Of a stretch of 38,616 bases of DNA, positions 9,351 through 17,040 are shown one piece after another. Source of the stretch: an uncultured Candidatus Altimarinota bacterium (GTDB lineage: Bacteria; Patescibacteriota; Gracilibacteria; CAIRYL01). The number at the start of each line of letters is the position of its first letter. Position 1 is the first letter of the stretch. The notes under the pieces were generated by a model that had not been told where the DNA came from, did no database searches, and saw nothing but the letters and a program-made list of their open reading frames with translations. The stretch covers positions 1-38,616 of the forward strand of contig CAMZKZ010000041.1 in assembly GCA_947311645.1 (NCBI GenBank), given 5' to 3'. The position numbers and the translations under genes were made by a program.

Positions 9351-10478
9351 CTAAAGCGTTTTTAAAAGAGTGATAAGTGCAAAGTTTTCTTCTGGTGTTC
9401 CCACAGAAATTCGCAAACAGTTTTCTAAAAATTGTTTCTTTCCAAAATTTCGTACAACAATTCCTTTATTTTTCAATTTTTCATATATAATATCCGCATC
9501 AAATTCTGGAGAAATTCGTACTAAAATTGAATTTGCATACGAAGGGTATACATTTGCAAACAATGGATTTTCTCCAGTTGTATAGTTTTTACATTCTTCT
9601 TGCAAATAGTGCAGTTGTGCAACTAAAACATTTCTTTGTTGATACACTTTTTCTTTATTGTTTAATGCATTATTTACTGCATTTGCTGTTAATATATTCA
9701 CATTATACGGTGCTTTTACTGCCTGAACCATCGCAATTACATCTTTATGTGCAAACATTTTTCCGCATCGTACTCCAGCCAATCCCCACATTTTAGAAAA
9801 TGTTTGCAATACAATCAGTTTTGGATATTTTTCCAAAAATTTAAGCGCTGAATGCTTTGAAACAAAATCTATATATGCTTCATCTACCACAACCATTCCA
9901 GAAAAATTATCTAATATTTTTATTAATTGCTTCTCTGCAATAATATTTCCCGTTGGATTATTTGGGTGACACAAAAAGAGAAGTTTGATATTATTTTTAT
10001 TTTCTTCTGTCGCTTCGGTATTATCCGCAAGTAAAATTTTTGAAACAACTTCATCTGTCATTTCAAAGCTCGTAGCATCAAGTGAAATATCAAGCACATT
10101 TACATTATTTACGCCAGCACTCACTGCATACATTCCAAATGTTGGAGACGAAATACAAATAGAATCTTTGCTTGGTTCGCAAAAAATTCGTACCAATAAA
10201 TCGATAAGCTCATCGCTTCCATTTCCTAAAATTAAATTTTCTTTTGTAAGACTACATGAAAACTGACTAATTGTTGCTTCCACAATTTTTTCTCGTAATT
10301 CATCGTGCATCACTTCTGGATACCTATTTTTCCCGTTATTTTCAAATGGATTTTCGTTTGCATCTAAAAATGTATATGTTTGTCCATTATTCACAAATTC
10401 GTCTCGTGCAGAAGAATATGGAGAAAACTTTTCTAAATGTTTTCGAAACGGAAACCGTGTTGTTATTTCTGTAGACAT
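9351..10478 (-). CDS. hisC: Histidinol-phosphate aminotransferase
   Basis: This 375-residue protein is a fold-type I PLP aminotransferase of the HisC subgroup. It shows LDANENPFENNG near the N-terminus, GNGSDELIDLLVR, SPTFGMYAVSAG, HPNNPTGN, VVDEAYIDF, and the PLP-lysine segment QTFSKMWGLAGVRCG. It transfers the amino group from glutamate to imidazole acetol-phosphate. Its start overlaps the end of the upstream TrpR-like gene by 16 bases, which implies translational coupling and co-regulation. Confidence 0.96.
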   Translation of the reverse strand: MSTEITTRFPFRKHLEKFSPYSSARDEFVNNGQTYTFLDANENPFENNGKNRYPEVMHDELREKIVEATISQFSCSLTKENLILGNGSDELIDLLVRIFCEPSKDSICISSPTFGMYAVSAGVNNVNVLDISLDATSFEMTDEVVSKILLADNTEATEENKNNIKLLFLCHPNNPTGNIIAEKQLIKILDNFSGMVVVDEAYIDFVSKHSALKFLEKYPKLIVLQTFSKMWGLAGVRCGKMFAHKDVIAMVQAVKAPYNVNILTANAVNNALNNKEKVYQQRNVLVAQLHYLQEECKNYTTGENPLFANVYPSYANSILVRISPEFDADIIYEKLKNKGIVVRNFGKKQFLENCLRISVGTPEENFALITLLKTL

Positions 10479-10756
10479 AATTTATTAAGTAAAATATTGT
10501 ATCCTCCTTCTCCCATTTGATTTTTCCATTGATTTACTCGTGAAACAGTAGTTGCAGAAAGCCCTGTTTTTTCTGCAGTTTTCCGCACAGAATCTCCTCC
10601 ATTTAAAAGCTTTGCAGCTTTCCATCGTTTTGACATTTCTGTAAGTTCGGAAATTGTACACAAATCTCTAAAAAATAAAGAAAATTCTTCTGGTGTTTCC
10701 AAATGGCTTATATCAGAAAAAAGCTCTGATAATTCTGTTGTTTTCCATTTATGCAT
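10463..10756 (-). CDS. TrpR/YerC family DNA-binding repressor (putative HisR)
   Basis: This 97-residue protein matches the YerC/YecD branch of the TrpR family: ELTEMSKRW in the dimer helix region, then the helix-turn-helix VRKTAEKTGLSATTVSRVNQW. Length is typical. TrpR-like YerC proteins have been proposed as regulators of histidine genes in other bacteria. Its position as first gene of the hisC-hisD-hisB cluster, overlapping hisC by 16 bases, supports a local histidine regulator. Ligand and operator are not known; a candidate operator is the direct repeat just upstream. The start is the ATG at 10756. Confidence 0.88.
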   Translation of the reverse strand: MHKWKTTELSELFSDISHLETPEEFSLFFRDLCTISELTEMSKRWKAAKLLNGGDSVRKTAEKTGLSATTVSRVNQWKNQMGEGGYNILLNKLCLQK

Positions 10757-10780
10757 ATAAATATAAAAAAAATAAGCGTG

Positions 10781-10796
10781 TTAATACATTAATACA
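10781..10796. promoter_or_regulatory. Tandem TTAATACA repeat, candidate operator of the his cluster
   Basis: Two head-to-tail copies of TTAATACA lie 25-40 bases upstream of the TrpR-like gene, flanked by GTG and CTTC so that the outer GTGT/ACAC ends are also inverted. On the minus strand a -35-like TTGTAA lies 17 bases from a poor -10-like TAATGT that overlaps the repeat. TrpR-family repressors often bind their own promoters. This is inference from position only. Confidence 0.35.
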
Positions 10797-10900
10797 CTTC
10801 TATTTTTTTTACAAGAAAAAATAAAGAGATGAACATTCAAGGTTATATTAGACAACTTTGTAAAAATCTATAAATTTTTATCATTAAAAACAAATTTTAA

Positions 10901-10929
10901 TTGACAAAAGTCAAATAATGTTTTAATAT
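10901..10929 (+). promoter_or_regulatory. Sigma-70 promoter with inverted repeat at the -35
   Basis: TTGACA at 10901-10906 and TAATAT at 10924-10929 are separated by exactly 17 bases, a near-consensus housekeeping promoter upstream of the small membrane protein at 10972. The -35 is the left arm of an inverted repeat, TTGAC-AAAA-GTCAA (10901-10914), which could be an operator. The transcript would start near 10936. Confidence 0.75.
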
Positions 10930-10971
10930 TTTCGTACAAAAACAATATATTTACAAATATCACACATACAT

Positions 10972-11259
10972 ATGGCTACTTTTCCCAACAACTCAGAAGA
11001 AAAAGAAATACTTATTGGTTTTATAGAAGAATCAGAGGTACAAGATTTTTCAACAAACATAAAATATAAAGAAAAAGTTGTTATTGCCTCAGTGGTGGTA
11101 AGTGCTCTTGTAATAGCAGGAGTGTTTGTATATGCAGTGCCAACTTTTATTTCAAGCGAACATAAAGAACAAATGACATATCGTGCAAGTATCAGCGAAC
11201 ATGCAGAAGAAGAAAAAGAAAAGACAGAAATTCTTCATGCCACATACGGAGAAGAATAA
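10972..11259 (+). CDS. Small single-span membrane protein, unknown function
   Basis: This 95-residue protein has an acidic N-terminal cytoplasmic segment of about 35 residues, one strong transmembrane helix (about 36-57, VVIASVVVSALVIAGVFVYAV), and a charged C-terminal tail rich in Glu and Lys. No family is recognised. A near-consensus promoter with an inverted repeat at the -35 region precedes it, so it is likely well expressed and possibly regulated. Its only near neighbour is the convergent two-span membrane protein, eight bases away. Confidence 0.7.
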   Translation: MATFPNNSEEKEILIGFIEESEVQDFSTNIKYKEKVVIASVVVSALVIAGVFVYAVPTFISSEHKEQMTYRASISEHAEEEKEKTEILHATYGEE

Positions 11260-11267
11260 TAGAGTGT

Positions 11268-11510
11268 TTATGTATCACCTTTTGTATATTTTGAAGCACC
11301 ACTAAAAGCAGTATCCAACTGACCAAACATAAGCATAAACGAAAACCCAATAACGATAAATGCAATAATAACTATTGCAGTAATAGTTCCACCAGTTCCA
11401 AAAAATCGTTCTGCAAACGACCACTTCCCCATCGTTTTATATAAATAAAAACGATACTTAATAAGAGAAAAACCCAGTGCTAAACCAAGTAATCCATATA
11501 ATATATCCAT
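11268..11510 (-). CDS. Small two-span membrane protein, unknown function
   Basis: This 80-residue protein has hydrophobic segments at about 2-16 and 43-63 separated by a basic/aromatic loop (KYRFYLYKTMGKW). The loop sits between the helices and the C-terminus is short and polar. No family is recognised. It is the third gene of a compact minus-strand unit gyrA, lipoprotein, this gene (gaps of 20 and 30 bases). The positive-inside rule suggests the loop is cytoplasmic. Confidence 0.65.
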   Translation of the reverse strand: MDILYGLLGLALGFSLIKYRFYLYKTMGKWSFAERFFGTGGTITAIVIIAFIVIGFSFMLMFGQLDTAFSGASKYTKGDT

Positions 11511-11540
11511 ATTATTTTTCTATAAAAAAATCTAACTCTA

Positions 11541-12029
11541 TTACTCTTCTGTAATTATTGAGTTTTTATCAATATCTGCAGGGCGAACGCTAAAATTTTC
11601 TATATTTCCCAAACGAATTGTAGAATCCTTTAATCGAGAAGAAATTTGTAAATCACCACCGTCTTCAACAATTATTTTTGATTCTTTTACATATGAAGCT
11701 TTTAAAACAGCTCCTTTTTTTACAGTAATAGTAGAGTTTTTTATATACTCATTAATCTCTGTAATTCCAGACTCTATAACTAATGTTGAGCTTTTTACCG
11801 ATTTAAATTGTTGATTTGTTCGAATTTTGGCATTTTTATTTTTTACTTTTTGTGTAGATGCACCTTTAATAACAACAACAGATCCGTCTTCTTTCACAAA
11901 AATTTCTTCTGTTAAATCTGGACGATCTACATGTGCTGTATTTACTGGCAATGCTTGTGGGGAATCAGATTCCATACACCCAGAAAATCCAAAAACACAA
12001 AACGATAGTAGGGCTATTTTTTTAATCAT
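11541..12029 (-). CDS. Putative lipoprotein with beta-repeat body
   Basis: This 162-residue protein begins with a lipoprotein signal peptide (basic MIKK, hydrophobic core, lipobox FSGC with Cys at 18). The mature part is polar and has repeating short strands separated by Gly/Asp/Lys turns (STLVIESG, STITVKKGAVL, SKIIVEDGGDL, STIRLGN), a spacing of about 20 residues that suggests a small beta-helix or bactofilin-like stack. No specific family is recognised. It follows gyrA by 20 bases on the same strand. Surface location is inferred from the lipobox. Confidence 0.72.
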   Translation of the reverse strand: MIKKIALLSFCVFGFSGCMESDSPQALPVNTAHVDRPDLTEEIFVKEDGSVVVIKGASTQKVKNKNAKIRTNQQFKSVKSSTLVIESGITEINEYIKNSTITVKKGAVLKASYVKESKIIVEDGGDLQISSRLKDSTIRLGNIENFSVRPADIDKNSIITEE

Positions 12030-12049
12030 ATTTTTAATAAAAGTAATAT

Positions 12050-14593
12050 TTATAATAATGTTGCTTGTGAATCAGGCTTATCTTCTTCAGTATCATTTTC
12101 ATCTTCTGCATTTTCTATACGAATAAGCGAAACAGAAGAAATTGCATCTCCTGCAGGGAGTCGCATCAAAATTACACCTTGAGTAGATCGTCCTTGAGAA
12201 GGAACTGATGATGATGATAAACGAATTGCTTGCCCAGATTTTGCAGAAAGAATTAAATCACATTCTATGTTTTCTTCTAATATTTTTGCAGAAACAACTA
12301 ATCCTGTTTTTTTTGTAACATTTGCTGTTTTAACTCCTGCACCACCTCTTCCTTGCTTACGATATTCAGATACTTTTGTCATTTTTCCAAGACCATTTTG
12401 CATGACAACCAACATAGTAGATGCAATATCTCCAGCTTTCACAATATCCATTCCAACAACTTTGTCTGATATTTTAAGTTTAATTCCTCGTACTCCTGCA
12501 GCAGTTCTTCCCATGCTTCTAATTTCATCTGCTTCAAATCGAATTCCTTTTCCTTCGCTTGTAACAATCATTATTTCATCTCCATTATTACACGGTTGTA
12601 CCCATCGCAATTGATCTCCATCTTTTAATCCAACTGCTTTTAATCCATTTTGCCGAATATTTGCAAATAACTCTGTTTCTGACCGTTTTACAACTCCACC
12701 CTCGGTACAAAAGAATAAATATTTTCCTGTGTTTTTTGTAGTATCCAAAATAGAGGTAATTGTTTCCCCGTCTTGCATATTTAAAAAGTTTACAACAGCT
12801 TTTCCTTTTGCAGTTCTTGTTGCTTCAGGAATTTCATATGCAGGAAGTGAAAATACTCGACCATATGATGTAAAATACAATAGATTATTATGATTTGATG
12901 TAAAAAGAGAAATCATAAGTTCGTCATCACTTTTTGCTGCAGACCCTTGTTTTCCTTTTCCACCTCGTGCTTGTGATTTATATGAATCAGGAGAAAGTCT
13001 TTTAATATATCCACTTTGTGAAAGTGTAACAATCATTGGTTCATTTGGAAGAATATCCTTTGCAGAAATTTCACCAAGCGCATGATCAATAATTCTTGTT
13101 TTTCGTTCATCTCCATATTCATCTTTAATTTCAAGAAATTCTGTTACCATTATTTCTTTGATTCGCTCTGGTCTTGCTAAAATATCTAAACAATCTGCAA
13201 TAAATGCTAATTTTTCTTTTAGCTCATCTTCTAGTCGTTTTCTTTCTAAACCTGCTAATGCTTGTAGTCTCATTGCTAAAATTGCATTTGCTTGAATTTC
13301 AGAAAAATGAAATAACTCTATCAATCGTTCTCGTGCAATATCTCTGTTTTCAGAAGAACGAATCAAGGCAATAATTTCATCTATATGATCAAGTGCTTTT
13401 GTTAATCCTTCTAATATATGTGCTCTTGCCTGTGCGATACGAAGCTCATATTGTGTTCGTCGCGTAATAACAACTTTTCGATGATCAAGAAATTCTTCTA
13501 AAATTGAAATTAAATCAAGTAATTTGGGCTGTCGTCCATTGTCTACAAGTGCAATAAAATTACACCCAAATGAAGACTGAAGTTGAGTATTTTTATAGAT
13601 CAAGTTAAGTATTTTTTTCGGAAATGCATCTTTTTTCAACTCTATTACAATTCGAATTCCTTCTTTATTTGATTCATCTCGAAGTGCAGATACTCCTTCA
13701 ATTATTTTTTCTCGTACAAGATGTGCAATTTTTTCTACCAGTGTTGCTTTATTTACTTGATACGGCAACTCACTAATAATAATTTGTGCTTTTCCTGTTC
13801 GTGTTTCTGAAATTTCTGCTTTTCCACGCATTACAATTGAACCTCTTCCTGTTGCATATGCAGTCTTAATTGCCTCTTTGTCATAAATTTCTCCAGATGT
13901 TGGGAAATCAGGACCTTTAATAAACTGCATAATATCTTCTAGTGTTGCATCAGGATTTTCTGCTAAATGCAATAATCCATCTATAACCTCTGTTAAATTA
14001 TGCGGTGGAATATTTGTTGCCATACCTACAGCAATCCCCATTACCCCATTTAATAAAAGGTTAGGAACACGCGAAGGAAGAACTGTTGGCTCTTGTTGAG
14101 AACCATCATAATTTTCTTGATATGTTACAGTATCTTTTTCAATATCTGCAAGAATCGTTTCTGTAATAGGTTGCATTTTTGCTTCTGTATACCGCATTGC
14201 GGCTGCATTATCTCCATCAATTGAACCAAAGTTCCCTTGTCCATTTACCAGCATATACCGCAAAGAGAAATATTGCGCCATACGAACCATTGCCTCATAA
14301 ATAGAACTGTCTCCATGTGGATGATATTTCCCCATTACATCTCCAACTACAGTTGCAGATTTTCTAAATTTTGCTCGCGAAGTAAGCCCATTTTTATGCA
14401 TAACATATAAAATACGCCGATGAACTGGTTTTAATCCATCTCTAACATCTGGGAGAGCTCGAGAAATAATCACACTCATCGCATATGAGATATATGATTC
14501 TTTCATTTCTGTACATACATCTCGTGAAATGAGACGCGGATCATGTACTTCTGGAAGGTCTAAACTTTGGCTTTCTTGGTTATTATTCGTCAT
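12050..14593 (-). CDS. gyrA: DNA gyrase subunit A
   Basis: This 847-residue protein has a complete type IIA topoisomerase A subunit layout. It shows ALPDVRDGLKPVHRR near 47-60, the GDVMGKYHPHGDSSIY quinolone-resistance region near 84-99, and the catalytic tyrosine Y135 in AMRYTEAKM. The C-terminal beta-pinwheel contains a GyrA-box-like QARGGKG, which favours gyrase over ParC. It cleaves and religates DNA to introduce negative supercoils together with GyrB, which is not in this window. The acidic C-terminal tail is normal. The start is the ATG at 14593, directly preceded by an 18-base A/T palindrome. Confidence 0.95.
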   Translation of the reverse strand: MTNNNQESQSLDLPEVHDPRLISRDVCTEMKESYISYAMSVIISRALPDVRDGLKPVHRRILYVMHKNGLTSRAKFRKSATVVGDVMGKYHPHGDSSIYEAMVRMAQYFSLRYMLVNGQGNFGSIDGDNAAAMRYTEAKMQPITETILADIEKDTVTYQENYDGSQQEPTVLPSRVPNLLLNGVMGIAVGMATNIPPHNLTEVIDGLLHLAENPDATLEDIMQFIKGPDFPTSGEIYDKEAIKTAYATGRGSIVMRGKAEISETRTGKAQIIISELPYQVNKATLVEKIAHLVREKIIEGVSALRDESNKEGIRIVIELKKDAFPKKILNLIYKNTQLQSSFGCNFIALVDNGRQPKLLDLISILEEFLDHRKVVITRRTQYELRIAQARAHILEGLTKALDHIDEIIALIRSSENRDIARERLIELFHFSEIQANAILAMRLQALAGLERKRLEDELKEKLAFIADCLDILARPERIKEIMVTEFLEIKDEYGDERKTRIIDHALGEISAKDILPNEPMIVTLSQSGYIKRLSPDSYKSQARGGKGKQGSAAKSDDELMISLFTSNHNNLLYFTSYGRVFSLPAYEIPEATRTAKGKAVVNFLNMQDGETITSILDTTKNTGKYLFFCTEGGVVKRSETELFANIRQNGLKAVGLKDGDQLRWVQPCNNGDEIMIVTSEGKGIRFEADEIRSMGRTAAGVRGIKLKISDKVVGMDIVKAGDIASTMLVVMQNGLGKMTKVSEYRKQGRGGAGVKTANVTKKTGLVVSAKILEENIECDLILSAKSGQAIRLSSSSVPSQGRSTQGVILMRLPAGDAISSVSLIRIENAEDENDTEEDKPDSQATLL

Positions 14594-14611
14594 TTAATTT
14601 ATATAAATTAA
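14594..14611. repeat. 18-base perfect A/T palindrome at the gyrA start
   Basis: TTAATTTAT-ATAAATTAA is a perfect palindrome immediately upstream of the gyrA ATG. It may be an operator or a weak RNA hairpin at the translation start, but in DNA this A/T-rich it could occur by chance. Confidence 0.3.
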
Positions 14612-14648
14612 TACATCTGAAATCATAGTAGCATATAAAATATTTTTT

Positions 14649-14677
14649 TTGTAATTATAAAATCTTCATGATAGAAT
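14649..14677 (+). promoter_or_regulatory. Sigma-70-like promoter for the MazG-like / GT2 pair
   Basis: TTGTAA at 14649-14654 and TAGAAT at 14672-14677 are separated by 17 bases, about 33 bases before the ATG at 14711. Both hexamers match consensus at four or more positions. Confidence 0.6.
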
Positions 14678-14710
14678 TTTTACAATATACTTCTTCAATA
14701 TATAAAATAT

Positions 14711-15142
14711 ATGACTGATACAAAACAACTTTCTTTTCAAGAAATTATTTCTTCTGTTGAAGAATTTCATGACGCATTTGGTATTGAAAATAAATATACT
14801 CCAACTCTTACAGATAAAGACACTGCAATGTTGCGGTACAAACTTATGAGAGAGGAAAATGAAGAATATTTAGAAGCATGCGAAAATAACGATATTGTTG
14901 AAATTGCAGATGCACTTGGAGACCAGCTTTATATACTCTGTGGAACAATTTTAAAACATGGATTACAGGATAAAATAGAAGAAGTATTTACAGAAATACA
15001 ACGAAGCAACATGTCTAAATTGGACAAAAACGGAAAACCTATTATAAACGATGGAATTATTGATTCAACTCGACCAGTAGGAAAAGTTTTAAAAAGTGAT
15101 CAATACTCGAAACCAAATATTACAGATATTTTACACAAATAA
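14711..15142 (+). CDS. MazG-like nucleoside triphosphate pyrophosphohydrolase
   Basis: This 143-residue protein belongs to the all-alpha NTP pyrophosphatase superfamily (MazG/HisE/PRA-PH fold). The metal-binding pattern is visible as MREENEEYLEA followed by EIADALGDQLYILCG, which is the ExxE...ExxD arrangement. The family hydrolyses NTPs or related nucleotides to monophosphate and pyrophosphate. The residue pattern fits the short MazG-like proteins with a polar C-terminal extension better than HisE proper, although a role in phosphoribosyl-ATP hydrolysis cannot be excluded. Its stop is eight bases from the downstream glycosyltransferase gene, suggesting one transcript. Confidence 0.82.
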   Translation: MTDTKQLSFQEIISSVEEFHDAFGIENKYTPTLTDKDTAMLRYKLMREENEEYLEACENNDIVEIADALGDQLYILCGTILKHGLQDKIEEVFTEIQRSNMSKLDKNGKPIINDGIIDSTRPVGKVLKSDQYSKPNITDILHK

Positions 15143-15150
15143 AGACTCAC

Positions 15151-16350
15151 ATGAATAGAAACAAATCTCTTCGATGGATTCAATTTTTCCGATATATCGT
15201 TACTGGAACACTTACGACACTTATAGATCTTCTTGTTTTTCACACCTTATATATACGGTTTGATTATTCAAAAAATACTGCTGTTATTTTTGCTTTTATT
15301 TTAGCACTTTTATTTAGTTTTATAGTAAATAAAAAATGGACATTTAAGGGAAATCAAGAAAATACCCATACCAATTGGCATGTTTCGCAATTTATAAAAT
15401 TTATTTTTGTTGCAGGGTTTGGACTCTTAATAACACTTCTCTGTGTGCATATATTTATAAATATATTGGAACTTCCCCCTATTCTTTCAAAACTTGCTGC
15501 TTCTGCTGTTGTATTTGTTTGGAACTTTCTTGCAAATTCTTTCTGGACATTTAGAACCACTACAGAAGAAACTTCTATAAAACCATTACTTCCCGAGAAA
15601 AAATCTTTTCCATTTGAACTTTCTATTGTTATTCCTGCATATAATGAATCAGAAAGAATTATACCAACCTTACAATCAGCCCTACAATATTTTATATCTC
15701 AAAATATAAACTTTGAAATTATTGTAGTAGATGATGGAAGTTCGGATAATACCGCAGACATTTGTACCGAAATTTTTACATCAACACAACATCCATCTCA
15801 TTATAAAGTTATTCAGCTTTCTCAAAATAAAGGAAAAGGATTTGCAATTAAAACAGGAGTACTTGAAAGCAAAGGACGCCATATTCTGTTTTGTGATGCA
15901 GATGGTGCAACACCATTTCACCAATACAAAATATTACGAGATGCAATGCTCTTTTCTGAAATAGCTATTGGGTCACGATATAAAGACCGAAGTACTGTAG
16001 AAAAAAAACAACCACTTTATAGAATTATAATTTCTCGAACGGTAAATATTATTGCACAAATATTTATTATTGAAGGAATTGCAGATACACAATGTGGATT
16101 TAAATTATTCCGAAATGATGCTGGAAAACGAATTTTTAAAAAACAAAAAATCGAACGATTTGCCTTTGATATAGAATTTCTTATGCTCGCAAAAACATAC
16201 GGATATAGAATCTCTGAAATTCCTGTAATATGGATAGATAAAGATGGGTCAAAAGTAAATGGATTACGCGACGGAATGCGTATTTTACGAGATTTTGTTT
16301 TAATTAAGTTTTATATGATGTTTGGATTTTATAAAAAAAACTCTGAGTAA
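15151..16350 (+). CDS. GtrA domain fused to GT2 polyprenyl-phosphate glycosyltransferase
   Basis: This 399-residue protein has two parts. Residues about 8-130 form a four-helix GtrA domain (FFRYIVTGTLTTLIDLLVF, VNKKWTF, IKFIFVAGFGLLITLL, NSFWTF). Residues about 150-390 form a GT-A fold GT2 domain of the dolichol-phosphate mannosyltransferase type (IVIPAYNESERI, VDDGSSDNT, NKGKGFAIKTG, DADGATP, GSRY, DTQCGFKLF). It would move a sugar from an NDP-sugar to polyprenyl phosphate, with GtrA perhaps translocating the product. Product sugar is inferred, not shown. In most fusions I know, GtrA follows the GT2 domain; here it precedes it. A terminator hairpin begins at the stop codon. Confidence 0.9.
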   Translation: MNRNKSLRWIQFFRYIVTGTLTTLIDLLVFHTLYIRFDYSKNTAVIFAFILALLFSFIVNKKWTFKGNQENTHTNWHVSQFIKFIFVAGFGLLITLLCVHIFINILELPPILSKLAASAVVFVWNFLANSFWTFRTTTEETSIKPLLPEKKSFPFELSIVIPAYNESERIIPTLQSALQYFISQNINFEIIVVDDGSSDNTADICTEIFTSTQHPSHYKVIQLSQNKGKGFAIKTGVLESKGRHILFCDADGATPFHQYKILRDAMLFSEIAIGSRYKDRSTVEKKQPLYRIIISRTVNIIAQIFIIEGIADTQCGFKLFRNDAGKRIFKKQKIERFAFDIEFLMLAKTYGYRISEIPVIWIDKDGSKVNGLRDGMRILRDFVLIKFYMMFGFYKKNSE

Positions 16351-16366
16351 TATCAGAGTTTTTTTA
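16339..16366. terminator. Bidirectional terminator hairpin between convergent genes
   Basis: The stem AAACTCTGA/TCAGAGTTT encloses a short A/T loop and is flanked by A on the left and a T run on the right, so it can act on both strands. It includes the stop codons of both convergent genes, TAA on the plus strand and the TGA of the ferredoxin-like gene on the minus strand. Confidence 0.85.
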
Positions 16367-16988
16367 TATTTTCTGGGGCTGCGCCACTTTTTAAACTTTT
16401 TGCTAATTTTACTGCCTTTAGCGGTGTCATATATGAAAACTGCGTTGTTTTCTTTTTTGCAGGTTCTTCAACTCGTATATTTGAAGCTTTTTTACATCTC
16501 CCTTGGCATACATGGCTTTTTTTATATGTAATTCCATTGTTTTCAAATTCTTCAACAGAGGGGGGTATATCATTTTCGTTACACATACGCTCCCAAATAT
16601 ATGGACCATAATGTTCTCCGCATGATTTTTTACTTGCACAGACTGATAATATGAGTTTTCGTGGAGATTTTTTCTTTTTTGGTTTTGTTTTTTTTGTAAC
16701 AGGTTTTACAATCGTATTTTTACTATTCCCTGTTTTATTCTCAGTTGTATTCTTTTTTTTCTGAGGTTTATATTTATTATTACCCTGTTCTCTCTCTCTC
16801 CCGCTCTCTCCCGCTCTCTCTCTTTTTTCCTTTTTTTCTTCTTTTATACTTCCTGTTGTCTTTGCTGTTATCTTTCTTACAGTCTTTCCTTTCGGGATTT
16901 TTTTTGTAATTTTTCTTTCAAAGGCTTCAAGTTTTTGTAATGCATCAACCTTTTTATTATCATCTACTTTGGTATTATGCTGTGTCAT
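16353..16988 (-). CDS. Thioredoxin-like [2Fe-2S] ferredoxin with Lys-rich N-terminal tail
   Basis: This 211-residue protein has a C-terminal domain (about 108-200) starting with LILSVC. It has a Cys pair C-x5-C (117 and 123), then VCQGRC with C-x3-C (161 and 165), then FSYMTPLKAVKLAKSL. This is the pattern of thioredoxin-like [2Fe-2S] ferredoxins and NuoE-type domains. Residues about 25-107 are a disordered Lys/Glu/Thr tail, partly encoded by a CT-rich simple repeat. I chose the ATG at 16988; the longer frame starts with TTG at 17054 and would add an odd hydrophobic stretch. It is the last gene of the fdtA-aroC-murL-murD unit. It ends in TGA, the only TGA stop seen in the window. Redox partner unknown. 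Confidence 0.72.
   Translation of the reverse strand: MTQHNTKVDDNKKVDALQKLEAFERKITKKIPKGKTVRKITAKTTGSIKEEKKEKRERAGESGREREQGNNKYKPQKKKNTTENKTGNSKNTIVKPVTKKTKPKKKKSPRKLILSVCASKKSCGEHYGPYIWERMCNENDIPPSVEEFENNGITYKKSHVCQGRCKKASNIRVEEPAKKKTTQFSYMTPLKAVKLAKSLKSGAAPENIKKL
16788..16828. repeat. CT-rich simple repeat inside the ferredoxin-like gene
   Basis: A run of CT dinucleotides is interrupted twice by CCCG, giving an imperfect ten-base period (CTCTCTCCCG), and it ends in a T run. On the coding strand it specifies an Arg/Glu/Gly-rich piece of the N-terminal tail. Such a tract can change length by slippage. Confidence 0.8.
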
Positions 16989-17040
16989 ATGGGTAAATAT
17001 GTAAATATATAATTTTATACTAAAGAGTATATTTTTAATC

